Origin: Plasmodium brasilianum
Taxonomy: Eukaryota > Apicomplexa > Aconoidasida > Haemosporida > Plasmodiidae
NCBI RefSeq assembly: GCF_023973825.1
Contig: NC_090125.1
Span: 1-64,000 of the forward strand
DNA: 64,000 nucleotides
Reading direction: 5' to 3'
Shown in pieces: positions 13,021-26,807 of this stretch; position 1 is the first letter of the stretch, and each line of letters opens with the position of its first letter. A model generated the notes under the pieces. That model did not search any database. It had not been told where the DNA came from and saw only the letters and a program-made list of their open reading frames with translations. A program made the translations under genes and the position numbers.

Positions 13021-15390
13021 ATTACTAATTTTACGGATATTATCTTATTAATAATTCTAATTTTATAAGAATTATACTTTAGTAGAACTTATTATTATTG
13101 AAAAATACGGAACATTTTAAAAATATAATAATAGTATTAATGGAATTATAAATTAATATTGCAGTATATAGTACAATATATTATAGTACTTTTATTATAA
13201 TATATTTTTAATTTTTCATATAAGCCCATACAATGTTTAATTATCTATAATATATTTAACAAACTGTATTTATATTGTACCATATAATCTCAGATATCTA
13301 TATAATTTACACAGTTATAAAGAATGATTCTTTTTTCGTTGTATCAAAAGTTTTGATAATTATAATATTTATTTATATTAAATTTTTTGCACTATATATA
13401 CATGAAAATTGTTTTATTTATAAAACTTATTTTTTTTTTAATTAAATATGTATAGTTTGGATATGTGCTCACATAGTAAAAAGAATAAAGAAAACGAAAA
13501 AATAAATGTAATATTGGTGAAGAGTTGCTGCATTCAAATTTATTAATTTTAAAATATTCTCAATTAATTAAACTTATAAGTAATATACGGGATATAATGT
13601 GTTTATTACTGATAAAAAAGTTTATCTATATAATCTATTAAAATATAGGATTTCATTATGTTCCTATTTATAGTATTAGATTTATTGTGTTAATTTTTAT
13701 ATATTCTTTTAAAAATACGTAGTTTCCTAAATATATTTTACAGTAGCAGCACAAAAAATCAACTTAAGTATAAGAATACATAATAAATACTTAAAAATAC
13801 TTTTAACAGCAACAAAATATTATACCTCAATATTTCTGTTACTTATCTATTCTAATTGTGAGAATAATAAATATAAAAATATTATATGCCCAAAATATTA
13901 TTGTAATCATATAATATATAACATTGATTATCATCACTAAAAAGTGTTATATTTCATCTGAATAATTAAAAAATATCTAAATTTAAAATATTATTTATAA
14001 ATTACAAAAAATAGATTCTCATAATTTAACATTAATATATTTTTATTTCTTTGATATATTATTTTCATGATAACATTTATGAATGCACTTATTTGGTTTT
14101 ATTCAGAATTCCACGTAGTTCAATCTTCTGATTTCTGCACTTCAAATAATGTTTCCATATAAAATAAATTTTAACTCACTTAAAAAATTTATCATAATCT
14201 ATATATAAATTATGAAAAAATGTTCTATTATATAATAAATAATGGAAAAAAAAAAATTATTCATAAATAAAACTTTTCAGTTTTAGAGACATTCCTCGCT
14301 TATGAATGTAGTTTTTATCCATTTTTTTATAAAATAAATTCATATTTGTTTGAATTATTTATGTTTTCTCTAAAATTAAGAAAAAATATACAAATAGTTT
14401 TATTCATTATAAAATATATATATTCTTATTTATTAGGTATCAATACCGTGCATTAATTGTCTTATATATATATATTTATTTATTTATTTAATTAAATTAT
14501 TTTATATTTTTACTTTCCAAGAGGCTTGCATTGAGGAAAAAATAACCATAAAAAATAATACATTATTAACAGTGTATTTTAATATAATGAAGAGCAAAAC
14601 CGTAAAGAGATTAACGTGATAATTGACATTATATATTTCTATAAGTCCAAATAATAATTTGTACTTTTCTTTTATGAAAGGAAGTATAAAATTAAATAGT
14701 TAAATAATTGAAAATATTGCGCTTTTTATTTTATATAAAAAATAGAAACTAACTGTTTTGTAAAAAAGACTCTGGAAATACATATAATCCAATAAATGCA
14801 TATACATCTAACATTACAAAGAAAATTAGTAAAATAAAAATAAATAACGCTAAACAATAAATATATATCTATGTATGCGAGAAAATATATTCACTTAATT
14901 TCATTAAAAAAAGAGAAGATGCATTTAGAGTTAATTTAAAACTAATATAGCGCTTTCATTATAACCTAAAATAATATACATTTTATACTAGAAAGAGAAA
15001 TAAAAAAGAAAATAGAAATTTTCATATAAAATGAAAATTAACGCACTTCAATAAAATTATATAAATCTTTCTATTATATAGTAATTTAAACTCTCACAAT
15101 TAAATTTTTTATTAAATCAATTTTAATAAAAAAATGTTTAATTAAGTCATAATATTTTTCCAATGTTAAATAATACTTTATAATATATATTGAAGAATAC
15201 TTATACGTTCAAATTCGCAATAAATTTATAAATATATTTTTTTTCTGTTGTTCTTTAAAAGGGCCATCTATGTTTATTAGCATTTATAAATTTCAAGTAA
15301 TTATGTTTATGTTTAATAAGTGTACAACTAGACATATTACATGCTAATAAAAAGTTATTTAAAATAAGTAATATAATTCTTTCCATAAAT
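13021..15390. other. AT-rich intergenic within a fam-l/fam-m pair
   Basis: No gene was recognised. A stretch near 14524-14640 is slightly less AT-rich and has a short open frame without family resemblance. It probably includes the fam-l 3' UTR at the right end. Confidence 0.5.
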
Positions 15391-16367
15391 TTATCCTTTT
15401 CTAAACTTAATTTTTTCAAATTTTTTAACTTTTTTATGGTAATAAATAATCCATAATATAAGTATGACACCTAATATAAAAAAAGGTAAGAAATACATTA
15501 TAATTCCAAATGTATTACCTATTACATATGTCTTACTCCCGGTTTCTCCTGCCCATTCTGCACTTTTCGATAACCATGTTATATTTTCCTTTACGAATTC
15601 TATAAATTTAGACAACCATCCATTTGTTTCTTTGCTCAATGATTCTAAAGGCTTCCATAAACCTGATACTTCCAGCAAACTTTTCCCAGATGCCAAGCCT
15701 AATGATAAATCTACTAAGAGAACCACTAATAACAACAATAATAATATTAAAGGTGTAGCAAGCCTCAAGCCGTATTTTTTACATGTTATTTTTTTGTAAA
15801 CCTTGTTAGTAATTGTTCTGTTGCTTTTAAGAAAATCCATATAATCAAGTTCTTTGAATATTTTTTTTTCTAAAAAGGAATATTTTTTTGTTTCAAATGT
15901 ATTCGATTTATTTTTCATAGCTTTTGCTTGCTTTCTCCCCTTCTTTGATGAAAATATATCTGATTGTACATTTAATGTTGTGGCTCCCTTTTCATTATAA
16001 GATATATCTTTTCTTTCGCTCACTCCATTATTTGGTATTTCTCCGTTTAACTTTACGATGTTGGAATCATTGTTCTTGTGATATTTCGTTAGTAATCTAT
16101 AAATTCTTGTATCATATTTTCTGCCAGCGATGCAGTTCTCTACCACATAATTGTTACACAGGATCTATAAGATGAAACAAAACGTAAATATTTGTTATTT
16201 AATAAAATAAATAATCTTATAGTAAATAAAATATTAATGAAAATAAAAAAACAAAAATATGTATTTTGTAAATATCTATAATACTGTTATACCACGTCTT
16301 TCTTAAAATGACACATCCAGTTTAAATGTATTAACAAAACAATTCTAATTAAACAAAATAAATTCAT
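15391..16367 (-). CDS. fam-l: fam-l family protein, two exons
   Basis: The model is complement(join(15391..16164, 16293..16367)), about 282 residues. Exon 1 is a hydrophobic signal-like segment (MNLFCLIRIVLLIHLNWMCH) with donor GTATAA. Exon 2 starts after TTATAG. It has TRIYRLLTKYHKN (a PEXEL-like RLLTK at about residues 48-52), a KKYSFLEKKIFKELDYMDF block, a first TM at about 159-181 (very Leu-rich) and a second TM at about 244-267 (FGIIMYFLPFFILGVILILW), then the basic tail YYHKKVKKFEKIKFRKG. These are the family landmarks; the role is unknown, with export into the host red cell proposed for the family. Oddity: the usual family start MEQK reads GTG CAG CAA AAA here (GTG at 16379-16377), so translation must start at the next ATG (16367), shortening the N terminus by four residues. 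Confidence 0.85.
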
Positions 16368-16664
16368 TTTTTGCTGCACAACATAAATCTTTTAATATTT
16401 CAGTATATTCAATAAATAAAAAACTAACAGTAATAGAATGTTCTAATTATAAGGAACAACATATATATTTTTTAAAATTATATATTTTCTCTTAAAAATA
16501 TAATATATTGCATATAATTGTAATATCCTTTACAACAGAGAAAAACAGAAATATCTTTAAAAATATATTTCACAATTTTTATCTTAATATTTTTTTTTTT
16601 GAATCCAAGTTTTCATTAAAATAAAATGACATTAATTAATTCATAAACATTCAAAATATATAAT
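16368..16664 (-). other. 5' flank of fam-l gene
   Basis: AT-rich leader region between the start codon and the conserved upstream block. It includes the decayed family start codon at 16379-16377. No other signal is visible. Confidence 0.4.
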
Positions 16665-16830
16665 TTAATTATTTAATGTAATGTAGTAATTAAATAATTT
16701 TTTTATTAATTTTTTTAGAAAAAAAAATGTAATATTTTTATATATTTGCAAAATTTCAGTATACATAGTATATGGAGTGTATAGAATATAGATAACATGT
16801 TGTTCTACATATTACCATGATTATTACTGA
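16665..16830 (-). promoter_or_regulatory. conserved upstream block, fam-l (15.4 kb)
   Basis: About 300-460 bp upstream of the ATG. On the + strand it reads AGTAATTAAATAATTTTTTT, then GAATATAGATAACATGTTGT and TCTACATATTAC. This is the clearest of six such blocks in the window. Candidate promoter or 5' UTR element; inferred. Confidence 0.5.
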
Positions 16831-19706
16831 ATTTAATTATTTTCTTTCTTTAACAATTTTAATACTATAAACATAAGTTCCAGAAACAAGTAACTATTTT
16901 TAAAAAAGTATTAACTATTATAACAAATTTATAAATGATAAGTAAGGAAAAAAATACTTAATACAACATTCTTTGATATATTAATTATAACACTTCTATT
17001 CATTAATAATTTAGCATAATTTAAAAAAATTGAATTTATTGAATTATACCAGATATGTAAGACATCATATATTCTAAATGTAAATGAATTATAAATTTTT
17101 ATTTTTATATATAAGTTTCTAAAAAATATAAATTTTAGTCCTCTTTAATTCATAAGATTACTAGTACATGAAGGCTTTAAGGTTATTTGTAAAATCTAAT
17201 TTTTTTTTTTTTTTTTTTTTAATCAAATACAAATATTTAGAATATATATTAATACAATTAAAAAAAAAACATCTATGTTATTTTAATAACTGTTTATGAT
17301 TATGTATGCTACTTATAAATAAATTTTTCCTTATGTATTAAAGCATATAAATATATTGAGAACCTATATTGTATGTTTTCACAATTATTTATGATAGAAT
17401 AAATTATATTATCTTATGTATACCATTAATATATTAATTGTGCAAATTTATTTTTATATTAATACCAAGTTGTAAACATTCTAATTAATATATAACATAC
17501 GTAACATAATAATTATTATATGTAGAATTATATTTTTTTTATTTGAATATGCTATTTAATTGTACAGAATTTTGAAATAATTATTTTTTTAGCTTATTTA
17601 ATATTCATTCCATTATTTATTTTTCGTTTCAAAATATATTTGTTGAATAATATCAAATTTATTGAATATAAATTATTATGCAACTTTAGTGAAATTTATA
17701 TACTAGGTTAATAATAAACATTGTTGTTTATTCTAATTTTTATTATAATTCATATATATATATGTTCACTGTTTATAATGGAATAACTACTTAAATTAAT
17801 TAAATATTCTTAAAATCATTCTAAACGGCAACATATATTAATATAAAAGATACATATGTTATTGTAATATTTTGTTAATATATTCTTCTAAGCATTGTAA
17901 TATTTTATAAATTATTTGACTTATATGTAATATCATACATTAATTTTTTTTAATCAATATATATGATTTCGTTTCTTATCAGTAAACATGACTGACATAA
18001 TTTTTATTTAACAATATGTTATCACATTTATTTTTCATATTATTCAATTTTTTGAAATCCTTTATCACTTCTATGAATTTCATGTTATTAAGATATATAT
18101 AATTTTTTTCTCTATATAATTCTTTATTTTTTTAAATATATTTAAAAAAGGATTAATACATTTATCCACTATTTAGTTTACTTCTTTGTTGTCTACTATT
18201 TTATGATTTATATTATGTGTAATTTTATATTCTAAAAAAAATACTATTTAGCTTTTAAACATATTTATATATATTTATGAAAAGTAATTATTTATATTAA
18301 ATAATAATAGTATAACATATTCAATAATAATGGACAAAATGCTTTCATTACTGGAATAAAATTCATTTAACTATATAGAATATAAAATATGTACTTTTCT
18401 AAGTATTCATACTAATTATAAAATAAAATATAATATAACATAATAAAGAACTAAATTATTAGAGATGAAATTCAACAATTATTAATATTATACATAAAAT
18501 AATTTCTTTCTTGCAGTTTCATATTCTCATTACATATAACGTAGATAATAAAATAAAAATAAATTTCCATATATATTAAATAATGCTATATTAAAAAATA
18601 TTCAACATAATAATTTCCATTATCTATATAGATCGTACCCATTTTCTTTTTGCTATTTCATAGACATTATTCTCCTTAATGATTACATAAAAAAAACATA
18701 TATACGTAAATTGGTTTTATGATGATAAATAAAAAAGAAATAAAACTTATTTCCATGATCATATACCAGTTAAATAATTGTTCTCTTTAAAAATAAATAA
18801 AAAAATACAATTATATATTTTAAAAATATTAAGATACTTAAAGCTTAACAATGCTCTTTTGCTGTATATATGATATATAACATAAAAAATAATAACAGAA
18901 TTTGCTTATATTAATATATTTATAATATATATTATAATTATTAATTATCATTTTCTTATTTTCTTAATAGAAACACTATAATTTATTATTATATCTATTA
19001 TATGTAGAAGAAAATTATAAATAATGAAGAAATAAATAATTGAAAATTTTAATAATATAACATATTATAATTATTATTATATTTAACGCAATTAAATTTG
19101 ATAGTATATTATTATTATGCTGGAAATATAAATGCTTTGGCATGTTTTTTTTTATTTATATAGAACTATTTTAGTAAATAAATTATAAATTTTTATATTC
19201 AAATTAATATATCCCAACGTTTTTTATTTTGATGTTAATTGAAATAAAATTGAACGGATAAAACTGCTGATATCATCAACCAAATCATCCAGTAATATAA
19301 AATATATTGTTTTCTATATATTTAACCTAAAATAATTAGCATATAATCGTTTTAGTGATATATTTTATAGAATAATTAAATTAATATAATTATGTCTTAA
19401 AATATTTTGCAGGGTATCAATATATTTTATTACATGATATTTGATATAATTATCATATATTTATTATTTATCCAGTAATACAATAATTATTTTTCTAAGG
19501 TTTCATATATACAATTGCATTAACTTTAATGCCTTATGTTAATAAAAGTAAAATATTATTTCTGCAATATCTCAATATTTCACTTACATTCTTATTATAT
19601 ATTTACTGATAGTTTTACTGTGTAATAGAATATTCAAAGAATTAAATCTTCCATTCTTCATATCAGTATGAAAATATATCTCCAATACAGAATAATATAT
19701 AAATTA
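16831..19706. other. AT-rich intergenic with a long T tract
   Basis: No coding frame was recognised on either strand. It contains a 21-base T run at 17200-17220 and many TA runs. The right end is the likely 3' UTR of the compact PIR gene. Confidence 0.5.
17200..17220. repeat. poly-T tract
   Basis: An uninterrupted run of 21 T on the + strand. It is simple sequence and its length is probably unstable. Confidence 0.95.
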
Positions 19707-20639
19707 CTAATTTCCTGAATAATAATAACCTATGTTAATTCTTTCGCGTTCGAAATGCGAAATCTCATTTTCAGACGATCTTTCCAATAATTTACATGAT
19801 TCTTCTGGAACTGTGTTCTGCAGTATTCTTTTTTTTCTATTTAGACAATTATGAATCCTTGATCCAAGGGGACTAAACTTTTATATAAAACGAAAAAGAA
19901 TGAAATATGTTATATATATATACAACAATAATAATATTTTAACGAAAACAAAAATCAAATTTGTTTTGTATTTTCATAATTTTTAACTATAATTCATATA
20001 ATACCTTATACAAAAAAAAAAAAGTAATAAGAAATATTCCTAGTAACATGAAACACAGAGTTATAGGTGTCTTAAATTCAGGTGAAATAGAACAATTATA
20101 GGTAACTTCATTTCTTTCACACGATTCACCTTCACCTACACTCTCTTTTAATTTTGACCACAATATCTCAATCTTTTGTTCCCATAATTCTGTGTTACTT
20201 TCACAATCACGTTTTCCAGATATATATTCAATTTTTTTGCTGTTTAACCATTCATTTAATAAACTACAGAAATCATTCCTATCAATATTATAACTTTCAC
20301 CAATATATACATGTAACAACTGTCTCATTTTATAACTATTGTCAAGCTTACATCCAATATTATATAAATCCTTATCTGTTTCCTTTATAGGATTTAATAA
20401 ATTATATATTGCTGAAGATTCTGCAGGTTCAAGTTCTTCATTAAATTTTGAAAAAATTAAATCTTTCTTACTTTTGTCCAAATTCTGAAAAATAAAATAA
20501 AAAAATAAAATGAACTAAAAGTAAGTAAATACAAATGTATTAATAAATTAATGCGAAATAATATATACAATATAATATTCCAATTTGTTTATAAAAATTA
20601 GTAGGTATATGAAGTGTATAACTATATATTTACCGACAT
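19707..20639 (-). CDS. pir: compact PIR-type protein, three exons, intact
   Basis: The model is complement(join(19707..19877, 20005..20484, 20634..20639)), about 218 residues, all phase 0. Exon 1 is only ATG TCG (donor GTAAAT), the weakest part of the model. Exon 2 starts after TTTTTCAG; its ectodomain is short, with NIGCKLDNSYKMRQLL, FCSLLNEWLN, DCESNTELWEQKIEILWSKL and a final Cys pair, then a TM at about residues 141-161 (PITLCFMLLGIFLITFFF) ending LYK at donor GTATTA. Exon 3 starts after ATAAAAG with FSPLGSRIHNCLNRKK, the usual PIR cytoplasmic start, and ends at TAG 19709-19707. Most PIR proteins are near 300 residues, so this one lacks most of the ectodomain while keeping the intact three-exon plan. 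The C..LNEWLN..LW..IE.LW pattern is shared with the decayed copy at 25.8-26.8 kb. No lesion was seen. Confidence 0.78.
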
Positions 20640-23600
20640 CCTTAAATTATACTAAATTTTATTAAATTAACTGTAAGAAAGAGTAATATTCCCGCATATA
20701 GTTCTTTATATTTTATGTAAAAAATATATTAATATTTACATTATTTTCTATAATACATAAGAAAATGAAAATTTAAACATTTTATTAGCACATAGTATTT
20801 TTATTAATTGTGAACAACAAAATAAACAGACATAAAAATTCCATAAATACTTCATTTAATAATTTAAACAAGACAGAACCATTTTTCATTTAATAATTTT
20901 AAAAAAACTGATATTTTTATATATTTTGCATCAATGACTTATAATATTTAACCTAAAAAACAAATGGTTATTTACATTAAAATTTAGAGTATCACGTAAA
21001 ATGAAATTTTATTTTTTTTAATAAAATTAATTCTATTTAATTTATTAAATATCATTCATGTATAATAACAGTAAAACAAATATTTTTTTTTTATTGTAAA
21101 ATAATACATAGATAAAAAAAAAATATACATGAACTGTTAAACTAAATGGTTAAATATATCTTTTATTATTACACGCAGCGAGTAAAACAAAGTAGTTAAA
21201 TATATTATGTAAACAGTACTAATAATATGAAGTAAAACTAAAAAATAACGATTAAATTATTCTATAATTTTTTTCATATATTATTAATATTTAATACAAA
21301 AAGGATGTTCCTTCAAATTTTTCTACATCTCTAGTTTAAGTATTTTGTACCTGTAAAATGTATAATCCTATTATTTTTATATTTAATTTATTTTACCCTA
21401 TTATATATACATACAACTTATGAATTTAAAAATTAACATAACATAAACCATTTGTTAGAAAAAATATTTCAATAAAACAAGTAAAATAATTTGTTCCGGA
21501 TTGCTTATATATTTCTAAAATTATGGTAATTTATATGAATTAAAAATGTTCTGAACGAATAAACTACATTACATTCCATATAAACAACAAAGAAATGAAA
21601 TTTTTTTTTCATTAATTATGTTATTAATTTTTATATAATAATTGAAAATGAAAATCACATTAAGATAAATATATTAATATTATGTGCACTTATAAAATTT
21701 TTAAATATTGAAAATTTATAATTTTCTCTTAAAATTTAAAAAATTATGAATGTTACGCAATTTCATGTTATATTTTTCTAAATATAATTATAAGAAAAAG
21801 TATCATAAGTAAAAAAAAAAGAATTCATTGATTTTTCCTAAATGAATTTTTTTTTTTATATTATTATATATACTTAAGAAATACATAAAATGTTATTTTC
21901 AGATGTTTCTTTTACGACTACAATGACTTCTCATTTATCTTATATATATAAAGTGTTTTTATCAAAAATAAAATTAACCGTCTATGCAATATTTTCTAAT
22001 ATAAATTATCATTATATGTATAATATTATTTATATTTTTACATAATTGTATATCTTTTACGGATATTAAAAAATGCTAATATTAATAAAATTATAGCGTC
22101 AATCAATATTAGTGCTGAATAAGCCAAATTCTAAAATGTAATTTATTCAAATTATATTTTTGAAACATATTTTATAAAAAATTTTTATTAAGTACATTTT
22201 CCTTTTTTATTTACATATATTTTATAAAGAAAAATCTAAGAACACTTAATTACAGATGATTATATTATAGTTCCAGTAAACAAATATAGTTTAAATGAAG
22301 CATATAGCACACAAAAGCATATATACATAATACAATGGAAAATGTTATTTATATGTTAATTCTTTATGTATTATGAAGTATATTTTGTACGCAACTAATG
22401 TTAAATAATTTATGATATCTTAATATATATTACTAAAGTAATTATTATTCTTAGCGTAGATTGTTACTCGTAATTCAAAGCTATCATTATATCAACCATA
22501 TGAACAAACACACTATATTTATAATGTTTAATTTAATAAATAATTTTGTTAATTTTATTATATTTTGTTACATAATATATGTTTATCATATAATAAATAA
22601 TTACTAACATACTCCCTTGATTTTTAATATTATTAGATATTAGTAATATACATAATTTTATTTTCTTTTATTAATAAAAAATATAATTTACATTTAATTA
22701 TTTGAAGTATTCCCTTATTACGTTTCTTAATTATTTTTTATATGTTTCATTATATCATTCAGAAAATACACTAACTAATTATGACTATTATTTCAATATC
22801 CCTTTAATTCTTATCATAGTAATTCATTCACAACATAATATGTCATCATAATATATACTATTCTTAAGAATAATTATTTGTAATAACTTTTCTTTTTTCC
22901 TTTCTTTTTAACTTAATTTTTATACGAACATAATTCACCTTCCAGAAAAAAATTACAATCTTTACAATTATATTAAAAAAATATATATGTTTTTTCTGAA
23001 TATCAAAATTTTGTAAAATTTCTATTTTTAAAATTGAATTTAATAATATTTTAAAAAAATATATATTTATTTTCCATTACATATTACAGCAATTCAACTT
23101 TTTTGTCGTTAATTTCTTTGATGTTAATATGATAATGTTGCATGAGTAAAGATATTAAGGATATTAATGCATGAATAATGCATATTTAAATACTAATTTA
23201 ATTATGTATTTACATAATATTGTGTTATTAAAATATAATGACTGAAATGTTCTGTTCAAATCATTATTAAATATAATTATATATATTTTTTTTAAAGTAT
23301 TCATATTTTTCTTAATACATTTTACATTAAATGTAATTTAAAAAAAAATGTAAGAATTAATTTACAATTATGTTTATTTTAAGAATATTGAAATACTCTT
23401 TTTAAAAATATTTCTTTAATAAAAATAGTAAGAAATTATATAGTACATGAATCATATTCATTAATATATACCTTTTAACATAATAACAAATTTTTTTTTA
23501 TATAAATTAGAAACTCATTAAAAATATTTTTTATTAAGAACCTTTCTGCAGTAATATATATTTTCGGATTATCACCTTAAAATTCATATAATCAACACCT

Positions 23601-25839
23601 TTTTTTATTTATATTTCCTTTGTACTTTTAATATAAAATATGAGAATATAATTATATTCTAAAACGCAATTTATTATAAATTTAAGGTTAATGGACATAT
23701 AATTTGTGTTTCCATTTCCATTCTTCATATAATTTTTATATAATTAATTTAAAATTTATAAATTATATATGATTTTTCATTAAAACAAATATTTATTTAA
23801 TAATTTTAAAGGTTTATTCGTCTTAATTTTTAATATTGTTCCTTAAAATGAATTTATATATATATATGTCATAATATACTTTTGCTAAATATTATATTTG
23901 TGTTTTCTGTTCTATATTGAATATAAAAACAAATTATATTATATCATAAGAGTAGTGTATACATGTGAAGGAATATTTTATAATTATAATATTAATTTTT
24001 TTAAGTATCCTAAAATATCACATAATGTAGTGTACCCCTAATATTATATATAATATGAAGTTATTTTATTATCTCTAATATATATATATAGAAAATTTCA
24101 AAGTTAATTAAAATTATATATATGAACATAATCCTTTAATACATTACAAATAATATTAAAGCATAACAAATATATTTTATATACTAGTATTACTGTAGTT
24201 AATAGTATAAAAATTTTTCCTATTTTATGAATATTTTAAATTTATTTAATTATTATAAATTTACATGCTTATTTAACTATTAAACAATTTAAATTTCCTT
24301 ATTATATATATATTTCATTATAGTCAATAATCCATAGAATTAATTATTTTAATTTGATTCTTTTATTTTCTCTGCAAAAATATTATTTCTTAGTGTATAA
24401 TTATTATGTAACTCATATTTATTTATAATAGTTATTTAAAAATTACCAAACATTCTTTTGTAAAGTTATTAACATTATCCAAAAATAAATATATTAAAAT
24501 TATTAGTTTTTTCAAGAAATATAATACACATTATTATGACATTCATGAAAAATAAGTTTATTAATAAATTTTTCTAAATAAGTCTTATTTAGCAAGAATA
24601 TATATAGATATACAGATATATATTTTGTTTTTTTCTACAAAAATTATGTTCTTATTATAAATTATTTTCTAGAAACAATGTAATTTTTTTGTTTTTTGAA
24701 AATTTTCCTTTCCTAGTTTTTTATTAATTATCAGTATCATGCCCAAAGGCTATTCTTAGTGTAAAATAATTTGTAATAAGTCTAAATTCAATTAGTTATA
24801 CAGATACTGGTTAATTTATTTAGTGTTAAAAAGGTATGCAAGTTTATCATTAATGAACAAAACTATTAGATTATAAAATGAATATTTATGCGATAACTGT
24901 AAGGTACTTTTAGTAAATAATATATAAAATACAATAATTTTTGTGAAACACAGTATAAAAAAACATTTATTAGTGACATTATAATGGAAGAAATATTACT
25001 GCATTTATTAAATTACATATTATAATTTTATGAAATGAAAAAAATATTACTATAAAAGTAATAAAACGTACCTGATTAAAATTTTTATTCCTCTATATTT
25101 TAAAGAACAAAAAGTTATCATTATATGACATATTATGTACACGCGTATTTACCTATTTAAAAATAAACATTTATATTTACGTATGTATAATTCTTAAATA
25201 GTATGAATTAATATACATGTAAACACTCATTTTCAATCTATAAATACCCATGCGTCCATGAAAAATGTGCTATATATATATTTTTAAATAATATTACGAA
25301 TAAACTAGATAAATTTTACTTTATTTTTTTATAACTATTGTTGAAATGTTGTTTTTAAAAAATATTGCAAAAATGAATCTCCACTAATAAATTAATGTAT
25401 ATTAAATATGTCATTTTTTATTCAACGACATTGAACATAACTTTATCATTAACGTGAATATCTAAAAAAAATACTGATTTATAATTTCATTATAATTGTT
25501 CATAATGATATAATCATGTATGACAAGACAATATTAACTTTCTTAAATACATACTATTCAAACCTGATAATATTCATTATATATAATTTAGACATTATAT
25601 AATATATTAATAAATTAATAATTTTTTTCTATAATTATAAATTATTATAATTTTACATATTGATGGAATAACATGGTTTACAAACATTATTTATGAATAT
25701 TAAAATATATGAATGATCAGGAATATACTATACAATATAAAATGTGTATATAAGTATACTCATTACATATTGTAAAAAAATATCCTTAAAAATTTCATTT
25801 TACTTTAATAAAATAACACACAAATATACTTTATGATAT
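20640..25839. other. long AT-rich intergenic
   Basis: This is about 5.2 kb with no frame that I can assign. All open frames are short and low-complexity. It has abundant T and A runs and TA repeats. It is the longest featureless stretch in the window. Confidence 0.5.
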
Positions 25840-26807
25840 TTAATATTGTACAGAATGATAAAATATATTATTTGATCTATTTTGAAATTGTGAAGACATA
25901 TTTTCATAAGACATTTCTAACAATACATTTGTTTCTTGTTCATTAATATTTTTGGAATTTTTCTTCATCTTTCTAATAAGTCTATCCAAAAAATATCCAG
26001 TAGGAGAAAACTGTTATATAAAAGTAAAAAATTCTATTAATAAATATATATATTTCAAATTTTAAAAACCTTCGAAAAAGAATAAATATTGTAATGTCAG
26101 AATATACATATTTATAAAGAAAATTATTTTTATATCACTTAATATATAAATATACAAATGTGAATTATTCCAAATAGAGAGCAACACACAGATAGAGGAA
26201 TAAAATATTCTGAATAATAAATTTCAGAATGACTACAACTACTCGGAATCAAGTCTTGAGTTAAAGAGTAAGTCCTCAGATTGTTTTTGTTTCTAGGGCA
26301 TCAGTCTTTTTTTTTTTGTCCTTCTAATTCCGTTTCAAAATTACTTAATATTACCCATAATGATTCCACGCATTTATACCATAAAGTATTATTTTTCTGA
26401 CAGGATCCCTTATAAGTGTAAATTAGTTTTACAATGTTTAATCAATCATTCAAATAATCACATAATGCAGTACTTCCCTTCTTCATTTCATTCCGAATAT
26501 GAGCATGTTCATAATATTCTGAGCGATATAAGGAAAGAGTTCTCAAAACTCGATAATTAGAATCTACGATACTCGTTGATTTAGCATCATCCACTCTGGT
26601 AATATTACGGGGATTTTTATAATAGAATTGATAACGGTGCTTTTTGTAAATGTTCGTGACTGTTGAACCGTAAATCGAAAAATAAACATGCATAAATATA
26701 AAAGTGAATGTCAAAAATACATTCATTTATGAAAATATTATAATATTCAAGTACAAGAATGGAATTAAAGGCTTCAAAAGAAAAAATACATATAATACAG
26801 CTGCCAT
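25840..26807 (-). pseudogene. pir: decayed sibling of the compact PIR gene
   Basis: The last exon is intact: 26010-25840, after TATAACAG, begins FSPTGYFLDRLIRKMKKN and ends at TAA after 56 codons. Exon 2 is damaged. The open part (26726-26442) ends STALCDYLND, then TGA at the position of the Trp in FCSLLNEWLN of the 20 kb gene. Past the stop the same frame still reads GSCQKNNTLWYKCVESLWVIL, matching CESNTELWEQKIEILWSKL. Further stops follow in the Lys-rich stretch, and the TM (EYFIPLSVCCSLFGII) ends at a TAA just before a degraded donor. ATG GCA GCT followed by GTATTA at 26807-26799 is a possible exon 1. The 94-residue open frame is therefore part of a dead PIR, not an independent secreted protein. 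Confidence 0.7.

Noticed and set aside
15464..16175. + strand frames of 111 and 83 residues
   Set aside because: They are antisense to the fam-l exon 2 and are explained by it.
26442..26726. 94-residue frame with a signal-peptide-like start, resembling a small secreted protein
   Set aside because: Its second half matches the compact PIR ectodomain, and the match continues past its stop; it is part of a PIR pseudogene and the hydrophobic start lies in the presumed intron.
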